From NCBI RefSeq assembly GCF_000239695.1, contig NZ_JH470338.1, forward strand, positions 585,958 to 649,957: DNA of 64,000 bases, given 5' to 3'. Under the pieces are notes generated by a model. That model saw nothing but the letters and a program-made list of their open reading frames with translations. It was not told the DNA's origin and made no database searches. Both the position numbers and the translations under genes were made by a program. The number at the start of each line of letters is the position of its first letter. Position 1 is the stretch's first letter. This DNA comes from Actinomyces graevenitzii C83 (GTDB lineage Bacteria; Actinomycetota; Actinomycetes; Actinomycetales; Actinomycetaceae). Below are positions 9,878 through 19,923 of this stretch, in pieces.

Positions 9878-11932
9878 TTAAGCTACCTCAAGCTTTTCGC
9901 CAGCAGGGTCATTAACGCGACGCTTGATCACATCCACAATGTGGGCCACAGCCTCATCCACGGGCACCTGGTTGTGCTGGCTGCCGTCACGGTAGCGGAA
10001 GGAAACCGCGCCGGCCTCCACATCCTCGCCACCAGCAATCAGGGTGAAGGGCACCTTTTCCTTCGAGGCGTTACGGATCTTCTTACCGAAACGGTCGTCA
10101 GATAGGTCAATCTCCACGCGCACGCCCTGGCTGCGCAGTTTGGCAGCAACTTCCTTGACATAGTCATCAAAGACCTCAGCCACAGGCACCAGCTTGACCT
10201 GCACTGGAGCTAGCCAGGCGGGGAACGCACCGGCGTAGTGCTCTACCAGCACCCCGATGAAACGCTCTACCGAGCCCAGCTTGGCGGAGTGGATCATCAC
10301 CGGGCGGCGGTGAGAGCCGTCAGCGGCGGTGTATTCCAGGCCGAAACGCTCGGGCTGGTTGAAGTCATACTGCACGGTAGACATCTGCCAGGTACGCCCA
10401 ATGGCGTCCTTGCACTGCACCGAAACCTTGGGGCCGTAGAAGGCGGCGCCACCCGGGTCGGGTACAAGGTCCAAGCCAGTAGCTGCGCAGGCGTCTTCTA
10501 GCGCCTTGGTGGCCGCCGCCCAGTCCTCATCGGAGCCGATGAACTTGTCTTTCTTCTTACCATCCTCGTCGCGGGTGGATAGCTCCAGGTAGAAGTCGGT
10601 TAGACCGAATTCTTTAAGGATGGAGATGAAGAAGTTCAGCTGCATCCGAATTTCTTCTTCAGCCTGTTCAGGAGTGCAGTAGGTGTGCGAGTCGTCCTGG
10701 GTGAAGCCGCGCATACGGGTTAGGCCGTGTACCACGCCGGACTTTTCGTAGCGGTAGTCGTGGCCCATTTCGAACAGGCGCAGCGGCAGTTCACGGTAGG
10801 AGCGGCCGCGTGAACGGAAGATCAGGTTGTGCATCGGGCAGTTCATGGCCTTGAGGTAGTACTCTTGGCCGGCCTTAGTGATGTTGCCTTCAGCGTCGCG
10901 TTCCTCATCAGCCAGCATGGGCGGGAACATGGTGTCGGCATAGTAAGGCAGGTGCCCGGAGGTGTGGAACAGGCCGCCCTTAGAAATTTCGGGGGTGTGC
11001 ACAAAGTCAAAACCGGCCTGCTTGTGACGCTCAATCACGTAAGACTCGATTTCGTGACGCAAAATTCCGCCCTTAGGGTGGAAAATCACCAGGCCAGGGC
11101 CGATTTCCTCAGGGAAAGAGTACAGGTCTAGTTCCTGGCCAAGCTTGCGGTGGTCACGGCGGGCCGCTTCAGCTAGGCGGGTCTGGTATTCCTTGAGGGC
11201 TTCCTTGCTGGGCCAGGCGGTGCCGTAGATGCGCTGGAGGGAGTCACCGGACTGGTCGCCCTTCCAGTAAGCCGATGAGGACTTGGTTAGCGCAAAACCT
11301 AGGCCGATCAGCTTGGTGTTAGGCAGGTGCGGGCCACGGCATAGATCGCTCCAGGCCACTTCCCCGTTGCGACGCACATTGTCATACATGGTTAGGCCGC
11401 CGGCGCCTACCTCAACTGAAGCGGCTTCAGCGCCCTTACCCTTGGTCTGGATTAGCTCCAGCTTGTAGGGCTGGTCTGCTAGTTCCTTGGCCGCATCGGC
11501 TTCGCTGATGTCGCGGCGCACAAAACGCTGGCCTTCTTTAACAATGCGCTTCATACGCTTTTCGATTTCGCGCATCAGCTCCGGGGTAACGGAGTCAATG
11601 TTGCCAAAGTCGTAGTAGAAACCGTCAGTGATGAACGGACCAATACCGAGGTTTACCTGCGGGAATAGCTCCTGCACAGCCTGGGCCATAACGTGGGTGG
11701 CGCTGTGACGCAGGATGTTTAGGCCATCTTCACTGTCGATAGCGATGGGTTCTACTGCGGCGCCAGCAGGTAGCTCACGCTCCAGGTCCCAGGGCTGGCC
11801 ATCGACTTTAACCGCTACTACCTCTTTACGGTCTGCATAGATGTTGGCCCCGGTAGTGCCCGCCTCTACCTTGGTGGGTACGCCGTCGATGTTTAGCTCG
11901 ATTTGCGGCTGCTGGCTGGGCTGCTGGCTCAC
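9878..11932 (-). CDS. thrS: Threonine--tRNA ligase
   Basis: A 684-residue class II synthetase of full length. Residues 1-75 form the TGS domain, followed by the editing domain with [16 protein letters not shown] (the HxxxH metal site), and the catalytic core with [18 protein letters not shown] and [11 protein letters not shown]. The C-terminal anticodon-binding domain ends near residue 670. It charges tRNA-Thr and removes misacylated serine. It lies 62 bases after the FemAB-type gene; no T-box leader is visible in the short gap. Confidence 0.97.
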   Translation of the reverse strand: MSQQPSQQPQIELNIDGVPTKVEAGTTGANIYADRKEVVAVKVDGQPWDLERELPAGAAVEPIAIDSEDGLNILRHSATHVMAQAVQELFPQVNLGIGPFITDGFYYDFGNIDSVTPELMREIEKRMKRIVKEGQRFVRRDISEADAAKELADQPYKLELIQTKGKGAEAASVEVGAGGLTMYDNVRRNGEVAWSDLCRGPHLPNTKLIGLGFALTKSSSAYWKGDQSGDSLQRIYGTAWPSKEALKEYQTRLAEAARRDHRKLGQELDLYSFPEEIGPGLVIFHPKGGILRHEIESYVIERHKQAGFDFVHTPEISKGGLFHTSGHLPYYADTMFPPMLADEERDAEGNITKAGQEYYLKAMNCPMHNLIFRSRGRSYRELPLRLFEMGHDYRYEKSGVVHGLTRMRGFTQDDSHTYCTPEQAEEEIRMQLNFFISILKEFGLTDFYLELSTRDEDGKKKDKFIGSDEDWAAATKALEDACAATGLDLVPDPGGAAFYGPKVSVQCKDAIGRTWQMSTVQYDFNQPERFGLEYTAADGSHRRPVMIHSAKLGSVERFIGVLVEHYAGAFPAWLAPVQVKLVPVAEVFDDYVKEVAAKLRSQGVRVEIDLSDDRFGKKIRNASKEKVPFTLIAGGEDVEAGAVSFRYRDGSQHNQVPVDEAVAHIVDVIKRRVNDPAGEKLEVA

Positions 11933-11994
11933 AGTATTCTCCTTTAGTTTGTGTTCAGGACGCTGGACAGGTGCGGCCTTTTCAAAGGCTAAGT

Positions 11995-13047
11995 TTAGCG
12001 CTTGATAGCCTCTGAGGCTTTCGCGGCCACCACAGTGGCTTTACGCACTAGGTGCTTGGCCTTCTTGGCGGCCACTAGTGCCTCGAAAACCGGGCGCTGT
12101 ACGGGCACGTCCCAGGCGCCGTCGACTTCCGTGGGGTGCTGGGCGAAACGCTTCTTGTACATGCCCACGCTGTACAGCTCGGGCACGCGAGTAGAGCCGG
12201 CGCCCATAAAGTCATAGCCCTTGTAGCCCTTGGTAGCCAAGTCACAGGCGGTGTACCAGTCGGTGGCCTCGGCAGCGCGGGTAGCGCGGTCAGCGGTGGT
12301 AGAGGCGCCATAGTAGGCAACCGCACTAATGCCGTTAACAACGACTAGTACCCAGGCCACGGGGCGCCCGTCTAGGCGAGCCACGTACATGCGGGCCTGC
12401 TCTCCTAGGGTGGTGAGCATGGTCCAGTACACGTCTGCACTGTGGGGGGTGAAGCCGTCACGCTCACTGGTTTCTTCTAGGACGCGGTAGACCTCATCGA
12501 AGGTGGCGCGGTCCATGCCGGTTTCGTCCTTAATGACGACGCCGGCTTCTTTGGCCACGCGTTCGGCTCGCTTAACCCCACGGCGGCCGTCCTTAGGCAT
12601 GGCGGCGGCGATTTTCTCAGGGGTCCGGCCGGTTAGGTCGATGATGTAGGTGCGGTCATAGGTGAGCGTGTTAAGTAGCTCGTGGCAGTCCGGGGCGCTG
12701 AAACGGGCGTGCATACGCACAAAGGCGATGTTCTTATCACGACGGCGCACCTCGGGGATCAGCAGGCTACGCAGGTGGGCTTCACGCTCGGGTGACTGCT
12801 CTTTGAACCAGATGGGACCGTGCTTGGCCCATAGGAAAGGGCGGCCACCAATCTCGTTGGTGTACAGCACCACGTAGGCTACTGGCTGCTGGCCGTCTTC
12901 ATAGACGTAGCGTCCCCACACCTGGTGGCCAAGGGCTTTTTCATAGCGGGCCCAAGCAGCTGACTGCTCAATGGGGTAGTCACGGCCAGTTAGTAGCTTT
13001 TCAGCTTCCTTGGCGGTAAGGCGACGCAGAGTTTCGGTACGGGTCAT
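11995..13047 (-). CDS. FemAB/GNAT-fold peptidoglycan bridge aminoacyltransferase
   Basis: A 350-residue protein of the Fem family. The two-lobed acetyltransferase-like fold is suggested by the segment [24 protein letters not shown] and the C-terminal [10 protein letters not shown], typical of these enzymes. They add amino acids from aminoacyl-tRNA to lipid-linked peptidoglycan precursors. I chose the ATG at 13045-13047 because AGGAGGG lies 6 bases upstream; the open frame extends a further 29 codons into the neighbouring gene without a better start. It pairs with the upstream ATP-grasp gene and sits directly before thrS. Confidence 0.82.
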   Translation of the reverse strand: MTRTETLRRLTAKEAEKLLTGRDYPIEQSAAWARYEKALGHQVWGRYVYEDGQQPVAYVVLYTNEIGGRPFLWAKHGPIWFKEQSPEREAHLRSLLIPEVRRRDKNIAFVRMHARFSAPDCHELLNTLTYDRTYIIDLTGRTPEKIAAAMPKDGRRGVKRAERVAKEAGVVIKDETGMDRATFDEVYRVLEETSERDGFTPHSADVYWTMLTTLGEQARMYVARLDGRPVAWVLVVVNGISAVAYYGASTTADRATRAAEATDWYTACDLATKGYKGYDFMGAGSTRVPELYSVGMYKKRFAQHPTEVDGAWDVPVQRPVFEALVAAKKAKHLVRKATVVAAKASEAIKR

Positions 13048-13093
13048 GTTAGCCCTCCTGTTGATGACGTAACTTCGGTGCGCTGAGCGAACC

Positions 13094-14311
13094 TTAGAAC
13101 GAGGTGTCAGTAGCCTTCGGGTAGTAGCGTGCAAACTTACGGTAGTGGTTGGCGCGCTGCGCTTCTACTAATAGCTTACGTTTGATTGAGCGCTCAAGGG
13201 GGTTACGCAGCGGGTCAGCTACGCCTTGAGCAGCCAGTTTACGTACCCGGTTGCGTAGGGACTCGTCACGCAGGTAGCGCAACAGCAGCTTGGTGGGCAC
13301 CAGGCTGTAGAGCACTTCACGGCGGGCTTGGCGCTGTTTAATCTGCTCCCCTTCAACCAGGTCGGCCAGCATAACGCCCATAGGGTTGACTCCCCCGGCG
13401 GTCATGTAGAAGGAGTTGCGACCAATACGAGCGTTGACCTCAAAGAAGACTTCACGCCCGTCAGGAGCGATTTTGACGTCAAAGTTAGCAAATCCACGGT
13501 AGCCGGCAGCCTTGAGGATCTTTTCGGCTTGCGCCCATAGTCCTTCGAAGGGCTCTACGATCATGGCCACCGGGTTACCGATCATGGTGGGGGCGTGATC
13601 TTCAAGCAGCACGCGGGCCGAGCCAATCATGGTCAGTTTGCCGTGAGAGTCCATATAGGCGGTAATTGAACGCATGGCGGTGTTGTCACCGGCGATTAGT
13701 TCTTGCACCAGGAAAGTGGAGGTAAAGCCGGCTCCGCGTAGCTTTTCCCAGAGCGAGTCCAGTTCAGCTTGGGTGTTGATGAACCAGATCTTGCGTTTGC
13801 CCGGGAAGGAGATGTTGTCGTAGTCAGCTCCGACGGCGGCCTTGGCTACTACCGGGAAGGGAATGTCGATGTCCGGGGCCTGCCACTGCGGGTCGTCGCT
13901 GCCGGCAAAGTCCACCAGGATTTCGCGCGGAGTGGTTACCCCTACCTGTTTGCACAGGGCAGAGAAGGAAGCCTTATCACAGACTGCGTCATAAGCCTCC
14001 TGACTGGGGAAAGGCACTACCCAGTCGGTTAGTTCATCGCGGCGCTGCACCAGCATTTCGGCATGCTTATCGGTGTTAGCCATTACTACACCGCGCTTAC
14101 CTTGGCTGGCTGGGTCTAGAGCTTTCAGGGCGGCGATCGGGTCTGCGCCGGGCTCTAGGTGCTCTACATCAATAAAGTCCGAAAGCGTAATAGCTTCGAT
14201 AGGGGCACTACCAAGTACGGTCACGCGCTGGTGCAAAGCCATGTTTAGCTGTCGAGCTAAGGCATAAGCTCCAATATCTCCACCAATAACAACCGGTAAT
14301 AGCTCGCTCAC
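13094..14311 (-). CDS. ATP-grasp carboxylate-amine ligase (D-aspartate-ligase-like)
   Basis: A 405-residue ATP-grasp enzyme. The N-terminal Rossmann-type domain (LPVVIGGDIGAYALARQL) is followed by the ATP-grasp fold with PFPVVAKAAVGADYDNISFPGKRK and the metal-binding end FFEVNARIGRNSFYMTAGGVNP. Relatives include the D-aspartate ligase that builds the cross-bridge in Enterococcus faecium. Adjacent to a FemAB gene, a role in peptidoglycan bridge synthesis is plausible but not proven; other amino-acid ligases share the fold. Confidence 0.72.
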   Translation of the reverse strand: MSELLPVVIGGDIGAYALARQLNMALHQRVTVLGSAPIEAITLSDFIDVEHLEPGADPIAALKALDPASQGKRGVVMANTDKHAEMLVQRRDELTDWVVPFPSQEAYDAVCDKASFSALCKQVGVTTPREILVDFAGSDDPQWQAPDIDIPFPVVAKAAVGADYDNISFPGKRKIWFINTQAELDSLWEKLRGAGFTSTFLVQELIAGDNTAMRSITAYMDSHGKLTMIGSARVLLEDHAPTMIGNPVAMIVEPFEGLWAQAEKILKAAGYRGFANFDVKIAPDGREVFFEVNARIGRNSFYMTAGGVNPMGVMLADLVEGEQIKQRQARREVLYSLVPTKLLLRYLRDESLRNRVRKLAAQGVADPLRNPLERSIKRKLLVEAQRANHYRKFARYYPKATDTSF

Positions 14312-14372
14312 GCTTATCCTTTCCCTGTTTTTGCTCAGGTTAGCTTAGCTGCCTGAGCGCTACCTGGATATG

Positions 14373-14399
14373 AAAAAACCCCGCCACTGACGGGGTTTA
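14373..14399 (-). terminator. Rho-independent terminator after the minus-strand tRNA cluster
   Basis: Read on the minus strand, a CCCCGTCA/TGGCGGGG-type hairpin is followed by a run of T. It lies just downstream of tRNA-Val(GAC) and would end the Gly-Cys-Val tRNA transcript before the ATP-grasp gene. Confidence 0.75.
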
Positions 14400-14403
14400 C
14401 ATA

Positions 14404-14478
14404 TGGTGGGCGATACTGGGATCGAACCAGTGACCTCTTCCGTGTCAGGGAAGCGCGCTCCCGCTGCGCCAATCGCCC
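14404..14478 (-). tRNA. tRNA-Val (anticodon GAC)
   Basis: A 75-base gene with CCA encoded. The acceptor arm GGGCGAT pairs with ATCGCCC, the T arm contains GGTTCGATCC, and the anticodon loop CTGACAC gives GAC, reading GTC and GTT valine codons. It is the last gene of a minus-strand tRNA trio and is almost identical to the opposite-strand tRNA-Val at 14837. Confidence 0.95.
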
Positions 14479-14479
14479 G

Positions 14480-14550
14480 AGGTGGGTACCGGATTCGAAC
14501 CGGTGTAAACGGCTTTGCAGGCCGGTGCCTAGCCACTCGGCCAACCCACC
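14480..14550 (-). tRNA. tRNA-Cys (anticodon GCA)
   Basis: A 71-base gene. Acceptor arm GGTGGGT pairs with ACCCACC, discriminator base is U as expected for tRNA-Cys, and the anticodon loop CTGCAAA gives GCA. CCA is not encoded and must be added. One base separates it from tRNA-Val. Confidence 0.95.
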
Positions 14551-14590
14551 AGGAGAAGCGGAAGCACGGAACTAAGCACTACCGGCTTCA

Positions 14591-14666
14591 TGGAGCGGAT
14601 GACGGGACTCGAACCCGCGACCCTCACCTTGGCAAGGTGATGCTCTACCAACTGAGCCACATCCGC
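14591..14666 (-). tRNA. tRNA-Gly (anticodon GCC)
   Basis: A 76-base gene with CCA encoded. Acceptor arm GCGGAT pairs with ATCCGC, T arm GGTTCGAGTCC, anticodon loop TTGCCAA giving GCC for GGC/GGT codons. First gene of the minus-strand tRNA trio. Confidence 0.95.
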
Positions 14667-14836
14667 AATATTTAATTAGCTAACCGAATCTGTTCTTTCG
14701 AAGCAGGTCCGGCTCGCAACGGGTTAAAGCTTAGCACCCACCAGGCAGGGCTTTGCAACTTTTCAGAGCGTGATCCACCCCACTAGTTTTCAGTTTGCAT
14801 TGTTAGCCCCGGACCTATTAGAGTCTTTCCACGCAA

Positions 14837-14911
14837 GGGCGATTGGCGCAGTGGTAGCGCGCTTCCTTCACACGGAAGAGGTCACTGGTTCGAACCCAGT
14901 ATCGCCCACCA
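14837..14911 (+). tRNA. tRNA-Val (anticodon CAC)
   Basis: A 75-base plus-strand gene with CCA encoded. Acceptor GGGCGAT/ATCGCCC, anticodon loop TTCACAC giving CAC for GTG codons. It differs from the minus-strand tRNA-Val(GAC) at only a handful of bases, so the two arose by duplication. The 170 bases separating it from tRNA-Gly must hold the divergent promoters. Confidence 0.95.
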
Positions 14912-14929
14912 AAGAAAGTGAATATTTCA

Positions 14930-14954
14930 GCCACCGCAAGCGGTGGCTTTTTTG
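14930..14954 (+). terminator. Terminator after tRNA-Val(CAC)
   Basis: GCCACCG - CAAG - CGGTGGC hairpin followed directly by seven T, 18 bases after the tRNA end on the plus strand. Confidence 0.88.
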
Positions 14955-15101
14955 TTTCACGCCCACTTTTTAACGCCCCACTGAGCTAAGCGTCAACAAG
15001 CTGGCTGGGGTGGCGCCAGGCCACCCCAGCCCCACCTCAGCTAGGGATAACAGTTCAACTGGGCCTCAACTCATCTTTAGAGGCCAGCTTTTAGTTGACT
15101 A

Positions 15102-16490
15102 CTAGTTGGTTTGTTCCAGGAGTGTGCCGTCGGGTACTTGTGAAGCTACCCCAGCGTCAGCCAGCGTGACTTCACCCTTAATCACTACGTCTGCCCCAAA
15201 AGTCCAGTCTCCGTGCACTACTAGGTGCTGAGCTTGACGCAAGGATGGTGCACCTTTACTAATGCGCTGCTCAAACTGGTGAATGGTCTTGTAGTACCTG
15301 GGGTCTAGCTCGGCCACACAAACCTGATCCACAGTGGCGTGCAGCTGGCCGCCGTCGTCGATCTCATAGGCGTCACTGCGCAGCACCATCAGGTCATTGG
15401 TGGTTTTAACCGGTAGGAAGCGTGAACGGGGCACCTCAATGGCACTAGCCCCTTCAAAGGCTTCAATTGCGGCGCCCATAGCGCATTCGATCTGCACTAC
15501 CGGCGTGCTGGTGGAGTCGGCCGGATTTACGGTTTTAGCGTTCCTGATCAGCGGCAACCCTAATACGCCGTCGCGCTGACGCAGCACTTCACGCAAGGCC
15601 AGCAGGTCAAACCACAAGTTGTTGGTGTGGAAGTAAGGGTGACGGTACTGGTCAGTGAAATAGTGCATCTGGTCGCTAGGAGTCTGAGCAGTGTCACGCA
15701 AAATAATGCGCCCATCACTATTACGCACCGCCAAGTGTCCACCCTTAACGTCTGCCAAAGTACGCTCGCACACCTCAGCGGCGTAAGGCGCACCACTGGA
15801 GGCAAACCAGCCAGCTACCTTAGCGCTGGGGGCAGAGCCCAAGTTGTCGGCGTTGGCGGTGGTGGCATATTGGAAGCCGGCATCGATCAATTTATCTAGC
15901 AGACCAGAGCCGTAGAGCGCAGTGTAAATGTCACCGTGGCCGGGCGGGCACCACTCCAGTGAGGGATCTTGTGGGTAGCTAACTGGGCTTAGATCATCAG
16001 CGCGTAGCTTGGGCTCCTGGTTTTGCACAAAATCTAACGGCAGATCATCTACCACCAGCTGCGGATACTTAGCCAAGGCGGCCAAAGTATCAGCCTGGGT
16101 ACGGAAAGAATCCATGAAGATTAGCGGCAAACGCACGCCGTAACGCTCACGAGCAGACAGCACCTGGCGCACAATAATGTCCAAGAATGTGTCTCCGTTG
16201 CGCACTGGCAGCAGCGTCTTGGCACGGTCCATCCCCATCGATGTGCCCAGGCCACCATTAAGCTTGATCATCACTGTTTTAGCCAGCGCCTCACGCTCAG
16301 CCGCCGGGCTAACTTCCACCTCTTGCAGGCTTTGCACCTGCGTTAAAGGAGAGATGGTCTCCTCCGGGATCAGTCCGGTGGTGCCCGCCTCTAGCTGGTG
16401 GTAGTAGTGGGTGAATACCTTAACGGCAGCCTCATTAACGCCAGCTTGGCGCATTTTGTTCTGTGCGGCTTGCAGCCCCGATTCGCTCAT
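15102..16490 (-). CDS. UTP--glucose-1-phosphate uridylyltransferase (UDPGP family)
   Basis: About 462 residues of the eukaryote-like UDP-sugar pyrophosphorylase type. The nucleotide-binding signature LNGGLGTSMGMDRAKTLLPV lies near residue 82, and FHTNNLWFDL and VPRSRFLPVKTTNDL match later family blocks. It makes UDP-glucose for cell-surface glycans. I start at the ATG at 16488-16490 (MSESGLQ); a TTG at 16511 would add seven residues. Neither start has a clear ribosome site, so leaderless translation is possible. The gene is isolated from its neighbours. Confidence 0.87.
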   Translation of the reverse strand: MSESGLQAAQNKMRQAGVNEAAVKVFTHYYHQLEAGTTGLIPEETISPLTQVQSLQEVEVSPAAEREALAKTVMIKLNGGLGTSMGMDRAKTLLPVRNGDTFLDIIVRQVLSARERYGVRLPLIFMDSFRTQADTLAALAKYPQLVVDDLPLDFVQNQEPKLRADDLSPVSYPQDPSLEWCPPGHGDIYTALYGSGLLDKLIDAGFQYATTANADNLGSAPSAKVAGWFASSGAPYAAEVCERTLADVKGGHLAVRNSDGRIILRDTAQTPSDQMHYFTDQYRHPYFHTNNLWFDLLALREVLRQRDGVLGLPLIRNAKTVNPADSTSTPVVQIECAMGAAIEAFEGASAIEVPRSRFLPVKTTNDLMVLRSDAYEIDDGGQLHATVDQVCVAELDPRYYKTIHQFEQRISKGAPSLRQAQHLVVHGDWTFGADVVIKGEVTLADAGVASQVPDGTLLEQTN

Positions 16491-16548
16491 AGAACGATAA
16501 TAAACCAACAAAATCGAACACGGGGAGGTTTTTAACCTTTTACCCCAA

Positions 16549-19395
16549 TTAGTTTCGTGACTTAGCTAAAACTGGCGCCAGGAATTTACCGGTATAGGAC
16601 TTTTCAACCTTAGCTACCTGCTCAGGCGTGCCAGTAGCCACCACAGTGCCACCGCCAGAGCCTCCCTCGGGACCCATATCAATGATCCAGTCAGCATTGG
16701 CAATAACATCCAGGTTGTGTTCAATCACCAGCACTGAGTTGCCCTTATCTACCAGGCCCTGCAGCACCAGCAGCAGCTTGCGGATATCTTCAAAGTGCAA
16801 GCCGGTGGTGGGCTCATCAAGCACATAGATAGAACGCCCGGTTGAGCGTCGCTGCAGCTCAGTGGCCAGCTTTACACGCTGAGCCTCACCGCCAGAGAGT
16901 GTGGTGGCGCTTTGCCCCAAACGCACATAACCCAAACCCACATCTACCAGGGTGTTTAGATGACGGGCAATTGCTGGGGTGGCCGCAAAGAAATCTGAGG
17001 CTTCACTGATAGTCATATCCAGTACATCAGCCACATTCTTGCCTTTATAGCGGATCTCTAATGTCTCACGGTTATAGCGAGCCCCATGACACACCTCGCA
17101 AGGCACGTACACATCCGGCAGGAAGTTCATCTCGATCTTCAAGGTGCCGTCACCCTTACAGGCCTCACAGCGCCCACCCTTAACATTGAAGGAGAAACGC
17201 CCAGGCCCATAGCCGCGCACTTTAGAGTCCGGTACGGCCGCAAAAATTTTACGGATATGATCCCACACGCCTGTGTAGGTGGCTGGGTTTGAACGCGGAG
17301 TGCGCCCAATTGGTGACTGGTCTACATGCACCACCTTGTCTAGGTGTTCCAAACCAGACACTGTCTTGTGGCGCCCGGGCACGCCCTTAGCGCCGTTAAG
17401 TTTATTGGCCAAAGTCTGATACAAAATCGAGTTGACCAGGGTGGATTTACCAGAGCCAGACACCCCGGTAATAGCCACAAAGCACCCCAGCGGGAAGGCG
17501 ACGTCGATATTGCGCAGGTTGTGCTCACGTGCCCCCTTAACCACCAGCTGACGCTGCGGGTCTACCGGACGGCGCACGGCGGGGATCTCAATTGCCCGGC
17601 GCCCGGTCAAAAAAGCTCCAGTCACTGAGTTGGGGTTCTTTTTCAAGCCTGCCAAGCCACCCGAGTGGACCACGCGCCCGCCCAGCTCCCCCGCGCCTGG
17701 GCCGACGTCGACAATCCAGTCAGCTGCCCGGATAGTGTCTTCGTCGTGCTCAACCACAATCAGGGTGTTACCCAAGTCGCGCAAACGCTCCAGGGTGCTA
17801 ATAAGGCGCTGATTGTCGCGCTGGTGTAAACCGATAGAGGGCTCATCAAGCACATACAGCACCCCCACCAGGCCCGAACCAATCTGGGTGGCCAGGCGAA
17901 TACGCTGGGCTTCACCACCAGAGAGCGTGGCCGCGCCGCGTGAAAGCGACAAATAATCCAGACCCACATCAACCAAGAAACCCAAACGGGCGTTAATCTC
18001 AGTCAACACTGCCGCAGCAATCTTGGCGGCAGCACCCTCCAGCTTGAGCTCCGCCATAAACTTACGTGAGCTGGCAATAGGAAGCTCACACAGCTGGGAA
18101 ATATTTAGGTCCCCCACCCGCACGGCCAAAACCTCCGGGCGCAGGCGGGCACCTTTACAGGTAGGGCAGGCTACCTCACGCATATAGCCCTTGTAACGTT
18201 CACGCGACCAGTCAGACTCTGTTTCGTCATACTTGCGTTTGACGTAACCCAATACGCCCTCAAAACCGGTGGAGTAAGAGCGCTCGCGCCCCCAACGGTT
18301 GCGGTATTTGACGGTGACTTTATAGTCCCGCCCGTTCAAAATAACCTCTTTGACCTGCTCGCTTAGGTCTTTATAGGGGGTGTTAAGGTCAAAGCCAAGC
18401 TCCTGGCCTAGCACCGACAGCTGTCGCAGGAAGTATTCCGAGTGCGAATTCCAGGGCGCCACCGCCCCCTCCCCCAGGGTTAGGTCCTCATCTGGGATAA
18501 CCAGGCTGGGATCCACCTCCAGGCGCGAACCGATCCCGTCGCAGGCCGGGCAGGCGCCGTAGGGAGCATTAAAGGAGAATGTACGCGGCTCAATCTCATC
18601 TAGAGTCAGCGGGTGGGCGTTAGGACAGGCGCGTTTTTGGGAAAAGCGCCGCTCACGCTGAGGATCGGCGGCGTCTAGATCCACCCGCTCAATCACTACT
18701 AGGCCCTGGGCTAGATCAAGTGCCGTCTCCACCGAGTCGCTCATGCGGCTGCGGGCTGAGTCTTTAACCACCATGCGGTCAACGACGACGTCGATGTCAT
18801 GTTTGCGGGTTTTGGCTAGTTTGATTTCCTCATCTAACCGACGCAACTGGCCATCCACCCGCACCCGCGAAAAGCCGCGTGAACGCAGGTCTTCAAACAG
18901 ATCCAGGTACTCGCCTTTACGTCCGCGCACCATCGGCGCCAACACCTGGAAGCGGGTACCCTGCCCAAAATCAAGGATTTGGTCAACTATCTGCTGGGGC
19001 GTCTGGGAGGAAATCACCGCATCGCATTTAGGACAGTGCTGTACCCCGGCGCGCGCATAAAGCAGACGCAGATAGTCATAAACCTCAGTAATGGTACCCA
19101 CGGTTGAGCGCGGGTTACGTGAAGTGGATTTCTGGTCGATAGATACCGCCGGGCTTAGGCCCTCAATGAAGTCCACATCAGGCTTATCCATCTGCCCCAA
19201 AAATTGGCGGGCATAGGAGGATAGTGACTCCACATAGCGGCGTTGACCTTCAGCGAAGATAGTGTCAAAGGCCAGGGAGGATTTACCTGAGCCTGACAGC
19301 CCCGTAAAAACGATCATCTTGTTGCGGGGTAGATCCAGATCTACACCTTTAAGATTGTGTTCACGCGCGCCACGGACAATCAGGGAATCAGTCAC
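16549..19395 (-). CDS. uvrA: Excinuclease ABC subunit A
   Basis: A 948-residue full-length UvrA. Two ABC ATPase modules are seen: Walker [15 protein letters not shown] near the start and [13 protein letters not shown] near residue 645, with two signature motifs ([13 protein letters not shown] and [13 protein letters not shown]). Zinc-binding cysteine pairs are present, including [14 protein letters not shown] and CEACKGDG. UvrA scans DNA for bulky damage and loads UvrB. It stands about 10.6 kb from uvrB rather than in one operon. Confidence 0.98.
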   Translation of the reverse strand: MTDSLIVRGAREHNLKGVDLDLPRNKMIVFTGLSGSGKSSLAFDTIFAEGQRRYVESLSSYARQFLGQMDKPDVDFIEGLSPAVSIDQKSTSRNPRSTVGTITEVYDYLRLLYARAGVQHCPKCDAVISSQTPQQIVDQILDFGQGTRFQVLAPMVRGRKGEYLDLFEDLRSRGFSRVRVDGQLRRLDEEIKLAKTRKHDIDVVVDRMVVKDSARSRMSDSVETALDLAQGLVVIERVDLDAADPQRERRFSQKRACPNAHPLTLDEIEPRTFSFNAPYGACPACDGIGSRLEVDPSLVIPDEDLTLGEGAVAPWNSHSEYFLRQLSVLGQELGFDLNTPYKDLSEQVKEVILNGRDYKVTVKYRNRWGRERSYSTGFEGVLGYVKRKYDETESDWSRERYKGYMREVACPTCKGARLRPEVLAVRVGDLNISQLCELPIASSRKFMAELKLEGAAAKIAAAVLTEINARLGFLVDVGLDYLSLSRGAATLSGGEAQRIRLATQIGSGLVGVLYVLDEPSIGLHQRDNQRLISTLERLRDLGNTLIVVEHDEDTIRAADWIVDVGPGAGELGGRVVHSGGLAGLKKNPNSVTGAFLTGRRAIEIPAVRRPVDPQRQLVVKGAREHNLRNIDVAFPLGCFVAITGVSGSGKSTLVNSILYQTLANKLNGAKGVPGRHKTVSGLEHLDKVVHVDQSPIGRTPRSNPATYTGVWDHIRKIFAAVPDSKVRGYGPGRFSFNVKGGRCEACKGDGTLKIEMNFLPDVYVPCEVCHGARYNRETLEIRYKGKNVADVLDMTISEASDFFAATPAIARHLNTLVDVGLGYVRLGQSATTLSGGEAQRVKLATELQRRSTGRSIYVLDEPTTGLHFEDIRKLLLVLQGLVDKGNSVLVIEHNLDVIANADWIIDMGPEGGSGGGTVVATGTPEQVAKVEKSYTGKFLAPVLAKSRN

Positions 19396-19473
19396 CTGTT
19401 CAGTCTATTAGGACAAAGGGCTAACGTACACCTGTTCGAGGTAAACTCACAGTTTTCCGCGTAGAATGCGGCT

Positions 19474-19758
19474 ATGGCTATTTTCGCAGTTGAATACAAC
19501 TATGTAACTGACCGTGACGAGGAAATGGCGCAGGTGCGCCCCACTCACCGCGCTTTCAATGGGGAGCTGGCTGAGCAGGGCAAACTCATTGCCGCCGGCC
19601 CTTATGTAGGCACTCACGACGCCCTGATTGTGGTGCGTGCAGAGTCCGCTGAGGCCGCCCTAGAGCTGCTTGAAAGCGACCCCTTCAACCAGGCCGGTTT
19701 CATCGCTAAGCGTACCCCGCGTCAGTGGAACCCGGTGATCGGCCAGATCGAGGCCTGA
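19474..19758 (+). CDS. YciI-like protein
   Basis: A 94-residue protein of the YCII/dimeric ferredoxin-like family: RPTHRAFNGELAEQGKLIAAGPY carries the conserved His, and SDPFNQAGF the conserved Asp. Some relatives act as dehalogenase-like or stress enzymes, but the physiological role is usually unknown. It is divergent from uvrA with a 78-base shared promoter region and is followed by its own terminator. Confidence 0.83.
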   Translation: MAIFAVEYNYVTDRDEEMAQVRPTHRAFNGELAEQGKLIAAGPYVGTHDALIVVRAESAEAALELLESDPFNQAGFIAKRTPRQWNPVIGQIEA

Positions 19759-19770
19759 GCTACCGATACA

Positions 19771-19807
19771 GATTCTGGCCAGGGCAACCTGGCCAGAATC
19801 ATTTTTT
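19771..19807 (+). terminator. Terminator after the YciI-like gene
   Basis: A perfect 12-base stem, ATTCTGGCCAGG - GCAA - CCTGGCCAGAAT, followed by a T run. It is one of the clearest terminators in the window. Confidence 0.92.
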
Positions 19808-19923
19808 GTCCCCCGCAGTGTTTGTTTCCCGTAGTGCCTGTGCCCCACCCTGCTTGCCCCTCGCAGTGTCTGCGCCCCTAGATTCTTTCCCACTAGTTCT
19901 TGTCCAGATTAGAAACTAAAAAT
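19808..19923. repeat. Short degenerate direct repeats
   Basis: Three imperfect copies of a C(G/C)CAGTGTxTGxxCCC-like unit fill the gap between the YciI terminator and the symporter gene. No promoter is obvious. Role unknown; may be simple slippage products. Confidence 0.35.
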
